Assembly: GCA_900554365.1 (NCBI GenBank)
Contig: USGY01000004.1
Location: 21,889 to 85,888, forward strand
Direction: 5' to 3'
DNA: 64,000 nucleotides
DNA from: an uncultured Clostridium sp.
GTDB lineage: Bacteria; Bacillota; Clostridia; TANB77; CAG-508
The notes below the pieces were generated by a model. That model made no database searches. It was not told the origin of the DNA and saw only the letters and a list, made by a program, of their open reading frames with translations. The translations under genes and the position numbers were made by a program. Shown here in pieces: positions 1 through 8,305 of the stretch (position 1 is its first letter; each line of letters opens with the position of its first letter).

Positions 1-274
1 CTCCGTCTGAACTTATTGTTGTCATATCTTCATAATTTTTCTTTTCTTCTTTTAATTTTTTAGCATTACTGTTTACATCACTAACAGCTTGTGCATATGA
101 TTTTTCAGCTAATTTTCCTGCTTCTTGAAGTTTGCTATCTAATTGTGCACTTTTAGCTTGAATACCTTTTATTCCGAGTACTTCAACTTTTCCAAAGCTT
201 ACTCCTTGCATTCCAATATAAAATGTTAATATTAACAATAACGCTATTAAAATTAATATTAATAATTTTTTCAT
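1..274 (-). CDS. PilO-like pilus assembly protein, 5' part only
   Basis: The gene runs off the left edge of the window, so only about 91 N-terminal residues are visible. They show one membrane helix (about residues 4-20, leucine and isoleucine rich) followed by a charged, probably coiled-coil stretch. The start ATG overlaps the stop codon of the upstream pilM-pilN fusion (ATGA overlap), which implies translational coupling. A single-pass inner membrane protein directly after PilM and PilN is normally PilO, which pairs with PilN to link the pilus motor platform to the membrane. The assignment rests on gene order and topology only, because the PilO fold region is not visible. Confidence 0.5.
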   Translation of the reverse strand, partial: MKKLLILILIALLLILTFYIGMQGVSFGKVEVLGIKGIQAKSAQLDSKLQEAGKLAEKSYAQAVSDVNSNAKKLKEEKKNYEDMTTISSDG

Positions 275-1893
275 GGCAAGTCTCCTTCTATTTTTATTGT
301 AACAACATTATTGTCTTTCTGACCAGCTGTAGAAACAACATTTATCAATATACTATCATTTTTCAATTTTGCTACAAAAAATCCTAATTGTTCATACTTA
401 CTAGATTGTGCATTTATAATAACATGTGAACCTGTTGAATTTTCTATTGATGTTAATTGAACTTGTTCTGGTATAACAGACATTATTTGATTTAATAAAT
501 TAGGGATTGCATTTCTAGATTTGTTTCTATCTGTTATTTTATCATTAGCATCTTCTAAGTTCTTTATCATTGTTGTATAATCATTTGTTTTTGATTTTAT
601 TTTTTCATTATCACTATTAGCTAAAGCAATTTGACTATTAGTATTATTTATTGACTCATCTGCTTCTTCCATTTTTTTCTCTAATTGATAATTTACTAAT
701 CCCGATAATATACTATAAATTAAAACTATCAAGAATAAAGCAACAGCAACCCTTGCTAATTCTACTTCTGTTTTGTCCAATTTTTGTCCTAAATCCCAAG
801 TAAAAAATCCACCAAGATTTTTTTTCTCTTTTTTAGTCTTTTCTGGACTAACTTCGACTTTTAACCAACTTGGAATTTTATCAGCAAAGCTTTGATGTTT
901 AAAGTTCATTCCACTTATTCCTTCGCCTAATCCCATTAATGCTATGGAAATAGCTGAATTTACTTCCATATAATCTTTAACACTTAAGTTTCCTGTATTT
1001 TCTATAAAATATGGTCTTAATAATTCGCAAGGAACTTCTGTTATATATTCTTGAAAATATAAATCCGCATTATTAATCAAAGATGCTGTACCTGTTATAT
1101 ATATTTTTGAAAATTTTTCTGTTGATTCATTAACAATTTTTCTTAAGTGCTCTGCAATGCTATATAATGTTGGCATTATATCTGGTAAATATCCTTCATC
1201 ATTTGGCAATTGCAATTCACTGCCTTCTGATGTATAAATTGTTGTGTTTTTACATACTTCATATGCTTTTGCATATGAATTTTCCTTTAAATTTATTTTG
1301 TCTAAAATTTCTGAACTTCCCTCTTCAAGGATATCAACACTAAATATATTTCCATTTATTATTGTAGTTACATATGTTTCATCTTCCATGTTTACAATAA
1401 TACAATTTTCATCTTTGGCTATTCCTGCAATATTGGGTATTGCCATTGAAATTGGAGAAATGTTACTTAAATGATAATCTGAAAATTGTTGTACTCTTTT
1501 ATTTAATTCTATTTTATTTTCCGCAATATGAATTATTTTTAATTTATCTTTGTCCATTTTGCTATCAACAATTGCATATCTTGTTTCAAATACGTTAGGG
1601 TTATATCCTTTATCTGTACAATAAGAATCAAATTCAGTCTTTATTGCTTTTTGCAAATCATTTTTTGTAAGTAATGCAAACATTGTAAAATAATTGTACA
1701 TTTCTTCTGACATATTAACACTAATAGGTGTTTTTTGACTATAAGTTTCTTCTACTATTTGGTCTACTGCTTCACCTATTTTTTCGTAAAACTTAATTCC
1801 AAAAGATTCTACTTTTATTTTTTCATGATCTTTGGAAACTTTTGCATATTTAATTAAATGTTCATCTATATATAGCCCTAAACAACTTGACAT
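271..1893 (-). CDS. PilM-PilN fusion, type IV pilus assembly protein
   Basis: This 540-residue protein joins two parts that are usually separate genes. Residues 1 to about 330 look like the actin-like ATPase PilM (opening motif LGLYIDE, later ITGTASLI and GLGEGI). After a lysine-rich linker there is one membrane helix (about 385-405), a coiled coil (about 410-460) and a C-terminal domain resembling the PilN ferredoxin-like fold. In type IV pilus systems PilM is cytoplasmic and binds the short cytoplasmic tail of PilN, so a fusion would make that contact permanent. It overlaps the next gene by 3 bases. An AAAGGAG-type ribosome binding site precedes the ATG. Assignment is by recognition and context. 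Confidence 0.75.
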   Translation of the reverse strand: MSSCLGLYIDEHLIKYAKVSKDHEKIKVESFGIKFYEKIGEAVDQIVEETYSQKTPISVNMSEEMYNYFTMFALLTKNDLQKAIKTEFDSYCTDKGYNPNVFETRYAIVDSKMDKDKLKIIHIAENKIELNKRVQQFSDYHLSNISPISMAIPNIAGIAKDENCIIVNMEDETYVTTIINGNIFSVDILEEGSSEILDKINLKENSYAKAYEVCKNTTIYTSEGSELQLPNDEGYLPDIMPTLYSIAEHLRKIVNESTEKFSKIYITGTASLINNADLYFQEYITEVPCELLRPYFIENTGNLSVKDYMEVNSAISIALMGLGEGISGMNFKHQSFADKIPSWLKVEVSPEKTKKEKKNLGGFFTWDLGQKLDKTEVELARVAVALFLIVLIYSILSGLVNYQLEKKMEEADESINNTNSQIALANSDNEKIKSKTNDYTTMIKNLEDANDKITDRNKSRNAIPNLLNQIMSVIPEQVQLTSIENSTGSHVIINAQSSKYEQLGFFVAKLKNDSILINVVSTAGQKDNNVVTIKIEGDLP

Positions 1894-2010
1894 TTTTTTC
1901 TCCTTTTATTGTAATATTTTTATTTTTTGCATCTAAAAGAATTTCATACGTGAATATATTTTATTTTTTACTAATTTTTTCATTTTGCATAAAGTCTCAA
2001 ATATAGTTAT

Positions 2011-2038
2011 ATTTTATATTTTATAGAGAAAAAGTCAA
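2011..2038 (-). promoter_or_regulatory. Sigma-A promoter for the pilM-pilN operon
   Basis: On the minus strand there is TTGACT at 2038-2033 and TAAAAT at 2016-2011, with a 16-base spacer. It lies about 120 bases upstream of the pilM-pilN start, leaving a long AT-rich untranslated leader in which I see no clear structure. Confidence 0.55.
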
Positions 2039-2091
2039 TACATTTAACATAACCGTAATGTAAATGTAATATTTTTGTAACATTCTCTCTT

Positions 2092-3441
2092 TTACCTAAT
2101 TTTAACCAATTTGCAGATAAAAAATCCATCTGTTTTTTCATTTTGATATACCTGTAAATACTCTTTATTTTTTAGATATTTTTCAAAATAATTTTCGCCT
2201 TTTTTTTCATCTAATTCTATTTTTTTTAGTTCAAATTTTGAATTATTTTTTAAAAATTTTTCTACAACTTTATCATTTTCCCCTTTTAATATACTACAAG
2301 TTGAATATACTAAACTTCCTCCAGTTTTTAAATATTTTGAACATGTCTCTAGTATTTGTGACTGTACTTTAGAAATTTCTTTTATATTCTCAACATTTTT
2401 TTGCCATTTGATATCTGGTTTTCTTTTTAATACTCCTATTCCTAAGCAAGGAACATCTAAAAGTATTTTATCAAACTTTTCTAAATATTGATTATTTTCT
2501 TTACTAGCATCATTTACTTTAGTTTCTATAATATTTATTTTCAATCTATTTGCTGCATTTTTTACTAATTTTGTTCTGTGTTCGTGAATATCCCATGCTT
2601 CAATTTTCCCGCTATTTTGCATTATCTCTGCCATATAAGTTGTTTTTCCTCCAGGACTACTACAAGCATCTAAAACATTATCTCCTTTTTTAGGATTTAA
2701 AATTAGTGCTGTTAAGCCTGCTGCCTCATCTTGTACTGTGAAATATCCCTCTTGAAATAATTTTAAATTCTCAAGGTTTCTAACTTTTTTTAATATTAAA
2801 AAGTCATCTAAAATTCCGTCTTGAAATTCAATTTTTTCTTCTAATAATTTTTCTTTTAATTCTTCTTTATTAGTTTTCAAATTATTAACTCTAATTGTTA
2901 CTTTTGGATGTATATTTGATGATTTGCAAATATCTACTACTTGTTCAATATCTAAACCATCTTTTAATAATTCTTTTATTATCCATTCTGGCATTGACAT
3001 TGTTTTAGAAACTTTTTTTATTTCATCTTTTTCATTAAATAATTCCTCATAATCATTTTTAGTTATTTTTCTTAATACTGCATTTGTAAACCTTATACTT
3101 CCCTTATTTCCGTATCTTTTAGCTAAATTTACGCCTTCATTTACAGCTGCAGATTTTGGTATTTTATCTAAAAAAATTATTTGATAAATTGACATTCTTA
3201 AAATATTCAAAATCCATGGTGATATTTTATTTAATTTTATTTTTGAATATTTTTTTATAATTTCATCTAATGTCAATTTCCAAGTTGTCACGCCATATGC
3301 AATTTCTGATATTAAGCCAACATCCTTGTTATTTAAGGTTTTATCATTTTTCAAAAATTCGTTTAACACAATATTAGAATAAGAATTTTCTTTATCAATT
3401 TTATAAATTACTTTTAATGCAGTTTCTCTTGCTCTATCCAT
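2092..3441 (-). CDS. rsmB: 16S rRNA m5C967 methyltransferase RsmB
   Basis: The 449-residue protein has an N-terminal NusB-like helical RNA-binding domain (about 1-140) and a C-terminal Rossmann methyltransferase. Visible motifs are the SAM-binding loop DACSSPGGKT (around residue 260), the motif IV cysteine in DVPCLG and the motif VI cysteine in YSTCSI, both used in m5C chemistry. It methylates C967 of 16S rRNA. Length and both cysteines fit the family. It stands alone on the minus strand, divergent from the spoVA operon, with an AAGGAG-type binding site before the ATG. Confidence 0.93.
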   Translation of the reverse strand: MDRARETALKVIYKIDKENSYSNIVLNEFLKNDKTLNNKDVGLISEIAYGVTTWKLTLDEIIKKYSKIKLNKISPWILNILRMSIYQIIFLDKIPKSAAVNEGVNLAKRYGNKGSIRFTNAVLRKITKNDYEELFNEKDEIKKVSKTMSMPEWIIKELLKDGLDIEQVVDICKSSNIHPKVTIRVNNLKTNKEELKEKLLEEKIEFQDGILDDFLILKKVRNLENLKLFQEGYFTVQDEAAGLTALILNPKKGDNVLDACSSPGGKTTYMAEIMQNSGKIEAWDIHEHRTKLVKNAANRLKINIIETKVNDASKENNQYLEKFDKILLDVPCLGIGVLKRKPDIKWQKNVENIKEISKVQSQILETCSKYLKTGGSLVYSTCSILKGENDKVVEKFLKNNSKFELKKIELDEKKGENYFEKYLKNKEYLQVYQNEKTDGFFICKLVKIR

Positions 3442-3545
3442 TTTTTTCTCCTTATAATTTTATTTGTTCATAATTATACATTTTTTTGTATATTTTTTCT
3501 AGTTTTAGGAAAAGATATTTTTAAAAGTTATTTAGGAGGTTTAAA

Positions 3546-3764
3546 ATGGACGTAAAAAAACATTTAATAATAACTGGTAATTCAACAGTTTCATGGAAAG
3601 ATGCAATTGTAAAAACAATTGCCGAAGCTTCAAAAAGCATTGATTACTTATCTGATGTAAAAATAATTGAACAAAGAGCTAATATTGATGGTGATAAAAT
3701 TTCAGAATATTTTGTAGATTTAGATTTAACTTTTATAATTGATGTAAACAGAAAAAACAGTTAG
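3546..3764 (+). CDS. Dodecin-family small protein
   Basis: The 72-residue protein matches the dodecin pattern: a beta strand with TGNST, the SWKDAI helix start, ASKSI, then a VKIIEQRANI strand and a final strand. Dodecins form hollow dodecamers that store or buffer flavins, and related proteins bind other small ligands. A strong TTAGGAGGTT binding site precedes the ATG. The stop codon is followed after 10 bases by spoVAC, whose binding site overlaps the end of this gene, so it is the first gene of a spoVA operon. A role in the spore is inferred from that position only. Confidence 0.72.
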   Translation: MDVKKHLIITGNSTVSWKDAIVKTIAEASKSIDYLSDVKIIEQRANIDGDKISEYFVDLDLTFIIDVNRKNS

Positions 3765-3774
3765 GAGGTAACTC

Positions 3775-4239
3775 ATGAACCCTATAGAAAGTAAACAAAC
3801 ATATCAAAATTATGTTGATAAAAAATCACCTAACTCCCCTATTTTAAAAAATTGCTTTAATGCATTTTGGGTCGGTGGATTAATTTGTACAATAGGACAA
3901 GTTATTTTTAATATATGCCAAGGACGAGGTTTTGATACTCAAACTTCTGGTACAATTGTTTCCATTTTGTTAATAGGAATATCTGCCTTTTTAACAGGTC
4001 TAAATTTATTTAATAAAATCGGAAAGTTTGCTGGTGCAGGTTCCTTAGTTCCAATTACAGGTTTTGCTAACTCAATTGTTTCTCCAGCCATGGAGTACAA
4101 ATCTGAAGGATATGTTATGGGAGTTGGAGGAAAAATGTTCACAGTTGCTGGTCCTGTTTTAGTATTTGGTATTTCTGCTTCTATTCTTGTTGGAATAATA
4201 TTTTTAATTTTTAATACTCAAGTAATTACATTAGTTTAA
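3775..4239 (+). CDS. spoVAC: Stage V sporulation protein AC
   Basis: The 154-residue membrane protein opens with a soluble segment (KSPNSPILKNC) and then has several membrane helices with the typical FWVGGLICTIGQ and FAGAGSLVPITGFANS motifs. SpoVAC is part of the inner spore membrane channel that takes up dipicolinic acid during sporulation and releases it during germination. It follows the dodecin gene by 10 bases and precedes spoVAD and spoVAE, the standard AC-AD-AE order. Expression would be expected from sigma-G in the forespore. I could not identify a convincing sigma-G promoter upstream. Confidence 0.95.
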   Translation: MNPIESKQTYQNYVDKKSPNSPILKNCFNAFWVGGLICTIGQVIFNICQGRGFDTQTSGTIVSILLIGISAFLTGLNLFNKIGKFAGAGSLVPITGFANSIVSPAMEYKSEGYVMGVGGKMFTVAGPVLVFGISASILVGIIFLIFNTQVITLV

Positions 4240-4292
4240 TAGGATTATAGGCATCCTCTAAAAGCCTAAATGATAAAAAAGGATTGATTTAT

Positions 4293-5294
4293 TTGGAAAA
4301 ATTAGGTAAGCAAACAATTAAATTTAATACTCCTCCCACAATTACAGATTGTAACAGTATTGTAGGTCCTAAAGAAGCTCAAGGTCCTTTATGTAAATAT
4401 TTTGATCAAACATTAGAAGATGAATTTTGGGGAGAAAAAACTTGGGAAAAAGCTGAAAGTAAAATAATAAAAGAAAATGTTAATGCATTAGTCACAAAAT
4501 CTGGTATATCTGCAACAGATATAGATTGTATCTTTGCTGGTGATCTATTAAATCAATGTATTTCTTCTAGTTTTGGTTTACGTGATTGCAATATCCCTTT
4601 TGTTGGAATGTTTGGAGCTTGTTCAACCTTTGTAGAAAGTATGTGCATGGGGGCAATTGCAATAGAAGGCTTTGCAAATCATGTAGTATGTGCCACATCA
4701 AGTCACTTTTGTAGTGCTGAAAAGCAATTTAGATTTCCATTAGAATTAGGAAATCAACGTCCACCTACAAGTCAATGGACAGTAACAGGATCTGGAGCAG
4801 CTTTATTATCTAAAAATGGCTGTGGACCTTATATTACAAATATTACTTTAGGGAAAATCGTAGATTTAGGAATAAAAGATGCTAACAATATGGGAGCAGC
4901 TATGGCACCAGCTTTTGCTGATACATTATTAACACATTTTGCAGACACAGGCAGAAATCCAAATTATTATGATGCAATTATTAGCGGGGATTTAGGAAAA
5001 ATAGGAAAAGATATTGCAATTGATATTGCAATGTCAAAAGGATTTAATATAAAGTCAAACTATAATGACTGTGGTCTTTTAATTTTTGATAATAATTCTC
5101 AAGATACTCATGCTGGTGGTAGTGGTTGTGCATGTTGTGGTACAGTATTTTCCGGATTTTTGTTTAAGCAATTAAAAGAAAAAAAGATAAAAAAATTATT
5201 ACTTATTGCTACAGGCGCTTTAATGAATTCAACTAGTTCTCAACAAGGCGAAAGCATACCAGGAATCGCTCATGCTGTTAGTATAGAAATTTAA
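4293..5294 (+). CDS. spoVAD: Stage V sporulation protein AD
   Basis: SpoVAD has a thiolase-like fold and binds dipicolinic acid on the spore inner membrane. The sequence shows the expected GPKEAQGPL near the N-terminus, FGACSTFVES in the pocket region, and SGDLGKIG. I chose the TTG at 4293 as start because AAAAAGGA ends 9 bases upstream and the product then begins MEKLGKQ, matching known SpoVAD N-termini. The upstream in-frame TTG at 4284 would touch the binding site. It lies between spoVAC and spoVAE in one operon. Confidence 0.95.
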   Translation: MEKLGKQTIKFNTPPTITDCNSIVGPKEAQGPLCKYFDQTLEDEFWGEKTWEKAESKIIKENVNALVTKSGISATDIDCIFAGDLLNQCISSSFGLRDCNIPFVGMFGACSTFVESMCMGAIAIEGFANHVVCATSSHFCSAEKQFRFPLELGNQRPPTSQWTVTGSGAALLSKNGCGPYITNITLGKIVDLGIKDANNMGAAMAPAFADTLLTHFADTGRNPNYYDAIISGDLGKIGKDIAIDIAMSKGFNIKSNYNDCGLLIFDNNSQDTHAGGSGCACCGTVFSGFLFKQLKEKKIKKLLLIATGALMNSTSSQQGESIPGIAHAVSIEI

Positions 5295-5311
5295 ATTGGA
5301 AGGAGATAATA

Positions 5312-5704
5312 ATGAATATAAATTGGGCAAATGTATTTGAAATATCCTCTTTATTAAAATGTTTTATCGTTGGTGGTCTTATATGTGTTATCGGTCAAAT
5401 ATTAATAGATAAAACCAAACTAACACCAGCAAAGATTTTAGTAATATTTGTTACAACAGGAGCAATTTTAGGTGGACTAGGTATTTATAAATATTTAGTT
5501 GATTTTGCTGGCAGTGGTGCAACAGTTCCACTTACTGGTTTTGGTTATAACTTAGCCAAAGGTTCAATTGAAGCTGTAAAAGAATCTGGATTATTAGGAG
5601 CATTCACCGGTGGTGTAAAAGCTGCTGCTGGAGGAATTGCAGCTGCCGTATTTTTCGGATATTTAGCTGCTTTAATTTCAAAGCCAAAAATGAAAAAACA
5701 ATAA
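5312..5704 (+). CDS. spoVAE: Stage V sporulation protein AE (AEb type)
   Basis: The 130-residue integral membrane protein resembles SpoVAC in its repeat of membrane helices, with the signatures FIVGGLICVIGQ and FAGSGATVPLTGFG. It is the third membrane partner of the dipicolinate channel. A GGAAGGAGATAAT binding site precedes the ATG. It is the last gene of the operon, and a hairpin terminator follows within 10 bases. Confidence 0.94.
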   Translation: MNINWANVFEISSLLKCFIVGGLICVIGQILIDKTKLTPAKILVIFVTTGAILGGLGIYKYLVDFAGSGATVPLTGFGYNLAKGSIEAVKESGLLGAFTGGVKAAAGGIAAAVFFGYLAALISKPKMKKQ

Positions 5705-5708
5705 AAAA

Positions 5709-5746
5709 AAAAGAAAGTTCACTTTAATATGTGGCTTTCTTCTTTT
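5709..5746. terminator. Bidirectional intrinsic terminator, spoVAE / rplT
   Basis: The inverted repeat AAGAAAG(T)TCAC ... GTGGCTTTCTT sits between the convergent spoVAE and rplT genes. The minus strand has a run of ten or more T after the stem, and the plus strand has a shorter T-rich tail. Confidence 0.7.
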
Positions 5747-5766
5747 ATGTTATAGCGTATTTATAA

Positions 5767-6117
5767 CTATGCTTTTTTTGCTATTTCAGCAATTTCTGCA
5801 AATGCTTTTTCATCATTTACAGCTAAGTCTGCTAACATTTTTCTATTAATAGTTACATTTGCTTTCTTTAATCCTGCGATTAATTTGCTATATGTTGTTC
5901 CATTAATTCTTGCAGCAGCATTAATTCTTGTAATCCATAATTTTCTAAAATTACTCTTTTTATCTTTTCTTCCTGTATATGCATATGTTAATGATTTTAA
6001 AACTGCTTGATTAGCATTTCTAAATCTGTAGCTTTTTGCTCCATAATATCCTTTTGCTTGTTTTAATACTTTTTTATGTCTAGCTCTTGTTGTTCTAGCT
6101 GTTTTTACTCTTGCCAT
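5767..6117 (-). CDS. rplT: 50S ribosomal protein L20
   Basis: The 116-residue basic protein has typical L20 features: [16 protein letters not shown] at the start, then [13 protein letters not shown] and [12 protein letters not shown]20 binds 23S rRNA early in 50S assembly and, in Firmicutes and E. coli, also represses its own operon by binding the mRNA leader. It is the last gene of infC-rpmI-rplT, 29 bases after rpmI. Confidence 0.98.
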   Translation of the reverse strand: MARVKTARTTRARHKKVLKQAKGYYGAKSYRFRNANQAVLKSLTYAYTGRKDKKSNFRKLWITRINAAARINGTTYSKLIAGLKKANVTINRKMLADLAVNDEKAFAEIAEIAKKA

Positions 6118-6146
6118 TTATTTTCACCTTCCCTTGATTTCTAATT

Positions 6147-6350
6147 TTATTTTCCATATGGTAATAATTTCTTTATTGCTTTCTCGCATGTTTTATCTGC
6201 AAAAGCGTTTTGAATTTTACCTGATTTTCTTTGTCTTTTTGTTTTATTTGCTAATAAATGTCTTCTGTTTGATTTTGTTCTTTTAACTTTTCCTGTTGCT
6301 GTTAAAGAATATCTTTTCTTTGCTGAACTATTTGTTTTTAATTTTGGCAT
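6147..6350 (-). CDS. rpmI: 50S ribosomal protein L35
   Basis: The 67-residue basic protein has the L35 signature [13 protein letters not shown] followed by [13 protein letters not shown]. It is a small structural protein of the large subunit and sits in the conserved middle position between infC and rplT. Confidence 0.98.
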   Translation of the reverse strand: MPKLKTNSSAKKRYSLTATGKVKRTKSNRRHLLANKTKRQRKSGKIQNAFADKTCEKAIKKLLPYGK

Positions 6351-6380
6351 AACTATAAACTCCTTTCAAATTTTTATATA

Positions 6381-6908
6381 TTATTTAACAGATTTTTTAT
6401 CTGTTTTTTTAGCTAATATTGTAAACATATTTCTTCCTTCTAATTTAGGCTTTTTTTCTACTGTTGCAATTTCTTCTAAATTTTCTATAAATTTATTTAG
6501 CACAATTTCACCTGCTTTAGAATTGTTAATTTCTCTACCTCTGAATCTAACTGTTATTTTTACTTTGTTTCCATCTTCTAAAAACTTTTTAGCATTTTTT
6601 AGTTTAAATCCAAAGTCGTGTTCTTCGATATTTGGAGTAACTCTAACTTCTTTTACTTCTAATATCTTTTGCTTTTTCTTAGCTTCTTTTTCTTTTTTGG
6701 CTTGTTCAAATTTATATTTTCCGTAATTCATTATTTTGCAAACTACTGGATTTGAGTTTGGTGCAACTAATACTAAATCCATATCATTTTCTTCTGCTCT
6801 TCTTAAAGCATCTTCAAATGAAACTACACCTAGTTTTTCACCTGTTACTCCTATTAATTGAACTTCTTTAGCTCTAATTTGTCTGTTTATTGGTAATTCT
6901 TGTTTTAT
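6381..6908 (-). CDS. infC: Translation initiation factor IF-3, non-AUG start
   Basis: IF-3 binds the 30S subunit and proofreads start codons. The first in-frame ATG (6782) would cut off most of the N-terminal domain. The frame stays open upstream to ATA at 6908-6906, placed 9 bases after GGAGG, giving 175 residues, the normal IF-3 length, beginning (M)KQELPINRQIRAKEVQLIG. Non-AUG starts (AUU, AUC, AUA) are characteristic of infC because IF-3 discriminates against them and so represses its own synthesis. It leads the infC-rpmI-rplT operon. Confidence 0.93.
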   Translation of the reverse strand: MKQELPINRQIRAKEVQLIGVTGEKLGVVSFEDALRRAEENDMDLVLVAPNSNPVVCKIMNYGKYKFEQAKKEKEAKKKQKILEVKEVRVTPNIEEHDFGFKLKNAKKFLEDGNKVKITVRFRGREINNSKAGEIVLNKFIENLEEIATVEKKPKLEGRNMFTILAKKTDKKSVK

Positions 6909-7052
6909 GTTAAAACACCTCCATAAATAAAAAAAATTTGACTTTTGTTACAAGTCAAATTAAATACATTTAATATTTACATATTAAACTATGAAATTCT
7001 AACCTTTTTCTTTACTTAGAATAGGTGAGAAGTTTTACTTCTTCTTGTAACG
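6909..7052 (-). ncRNA. infC leader RNA (L20-leader type)
   Basis: About 140 bases lie between the promoter and the infC ribosome binding site. The segment ends in an intrinsic terminator (6961-6928) just before the GGAGG, and carries an upstream segment able to form alternative pairs (AGAAGAAGTAAAACTTCT). Leaders of this layout before infC-rpmI-rplT in low-GC Gram-positives control the operon by L20 binding and premature termination. I assign the class from position and architecture, not from a covariance-model match. Confidence 0.6.
6928..6961 (-). terminator. Attenuator hairpin before infC
   Basis: A perfect 10-bp stem (AATTTGACTT with AAGTCAAATT) has a 7-base loop and is followed on the minus strand by eight T. 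Its position between promoter and infC marks it as a regulated premature terminator. Confidence 0.75.
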
Positions 7053-7058
7053 CTTAAT

Positions 7059-7088
7059 ATTATATACTATAACACATATATATGTCAA
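7059..7088 (-). promoter_or_regulatory. Sigma-A promoter for infC-rpmI-rplT
   Basis: Both hexamers match the consensus exactly on the minus strand: TTGACA at 7088-7083 and TATAAT at 7064-7059, with an 18-base spacer. The expected transcript start is near 7052. Confidence 0.85.
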
Positions 7089-7111
7089 GCGTTTTCGTGA
7101 TTTTTTATTGT

Positions 7112-7954
7112 TTAATGATTATTTATTAACAAATATATTATTATTCCAACTGATTGAATTATAAAAAGATTTAACATATTTGAGCTAATTAAATTATTTG
7201 TAGCCTCTATTACCCCTTGTATTTTTTCTCTATTTTCCTTTTTATGATATTTTTGTGCTTCATTAAAAGTAATAAATTCTGGTGCACTTGTAATTATTCC
7301 AAGTAAAATTCCTATTATTATTTGTGATATTCCAAAATTATTACATAACAATTCTAATGAATCTGATAAAATATTTCCTATAACAAAAAGAAGTATTGCT
7401 GATATTATTAAAATAATTATATATTTTGTGATTTCTTTTGCTCTTACTTTTTCTATATCTTCTATATTTTCGATATCTTCTTTATTTTGAACATTAAAAT
7501 ATTTTTTATGTGCTTTGCTATCTATAATACTAAAAATTATAAACATTATAAAGAAAATTACTACTATTTTTATGTCTAATTCTATATTTTTTATAAACAT
7601 TACTATTGGAATTATTATAGTAATTACTGTCAAAATTAATTCTATTATAATTGTTTTGTTTTTTAAGTTTTTAGTATTTTTATTTATAAAAATACTTATC
7701 GTATATTCTATTATGTTTATTACATTTGAGCTAAGTATGTTAAATATTCCCGTATCTATTAAACCTGTAAATCCTGCTATTCCAACTGATAGTAGTTCGG
7801 GAACTGATGTTGCTATTCCTGCAATATTTCCAACTATTTTAGGCTTTAAATTTATTCCTTCTGCAATTTTTCTTAATGTGCTTGCTAATATATTTTTAGA
7901 TATTACTACAATTAATATTGAACATATTATAAATTTAATAAAAGCTAATAACAT
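7112..7954 (-). CDS. Sodium/calcium exchanger family membrane protein
   Basis: The 280-residue protein has two homologous halves, each with an alpha-repeat motif of the cation/calcium antiporter family: GIATSVPELLS near residue 50 and GIITSAPEFIT near residue 220. About ten membrane helices are separated by an acidic loop (IENIEDIEKV). The acidic residues of these motifs bind the ions in known family members. Substrate is unknown, with calcium or another divalent cation likely. The start codon and binding site sit in an unusual 14-bp hairpin, listed separately. The gene follows the DGR on the same strand but is probably unrelated. Confidence 0.82.
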   Translation of the reverse strand: MLLAFIKFIICSILIVVISKNILASTLRKIAEGINLKPKIVGNIAGIATSVPELLSVGIAGFTGLIDTGIFNILSSNVINIIEYTISIFINKNTKNLKNKTIIIELILTVITIIIPIVMFIKNIELDIKIVVIFFIMFIIFSIIDSKAHKKYFNVQNKEDIENIEDIEKVRAKEITKYIIILIISAILLFVIGNILSDSLELLCNNFGISQIIIGILLGIITSAPEFITFNEAQKYHKKENREKIQGVIEATNNLISSNMLNLFIIQSVGIIIYLLINNH

Positions 7955-7978
7955 TTTTTCCTCCTGTTATTAGCTTTT
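7940..7978 (-). promoter_or_regulatory. Hairpin presenting the exchanger ribosome binding site
   Basis: A perfect 14-bp inverted repeat (AAAAGCTAATAACA with TGTTATTAGCTTTT) flanks an 11-base loop. In the minus-strand mRNA the loop holds GGAGGA and the A of the start codon, while the first codons form the 3' arm. It could gate translation. Confidence 0.55.
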
Positions 7979-8164
7979 GTAATATTTTTTATATTATTCT
8001 AAATTTTTTTAATAATTTCATATTGTTGCTCTTTTCGATAATCCTACCAAGGTCACAACAATATTTTATTCATTTTTACCATAATGGAAGGAACAAACCT
8101 CTTTAATATCTAATAACTTTATTGGCAAGAATCCTTAAATTCTATACATCGAAAATGATATTAG

Positions 8165-8278
8165 AGTGGAACGGAACCCATAATTGTTGTTAGCATTGTT
8201 TGAATTATTGTCCCAACGGTAACCTGCGGGATTATTATTGTTGTTGTAATTACCACCGCGCACCACCACGGCCTCGGA
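8165..8278 (-). repeat. DGR template repeat (TR)
   Basis: This 114-bp non-coding copy of the 3' end of the target gene lies 27 bases after the reverse transcriptase stop. It aligns without gaps to the variable repeat at 10053-10166 (constant offset 1888), with 13 mismatches. At every mismatch the template has A in coding sense (T on the plus strand). Read in the target frame it is rich in AAC and AAT codons, the usual design of DGR templates because adenine mutagenesis of AAY gives many amino acids and no stop codon. Confidence 0.95.
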
Positions 8279-8305
8279 CAGAATAAGTTCTGTTACGATT
8301 TGTCC

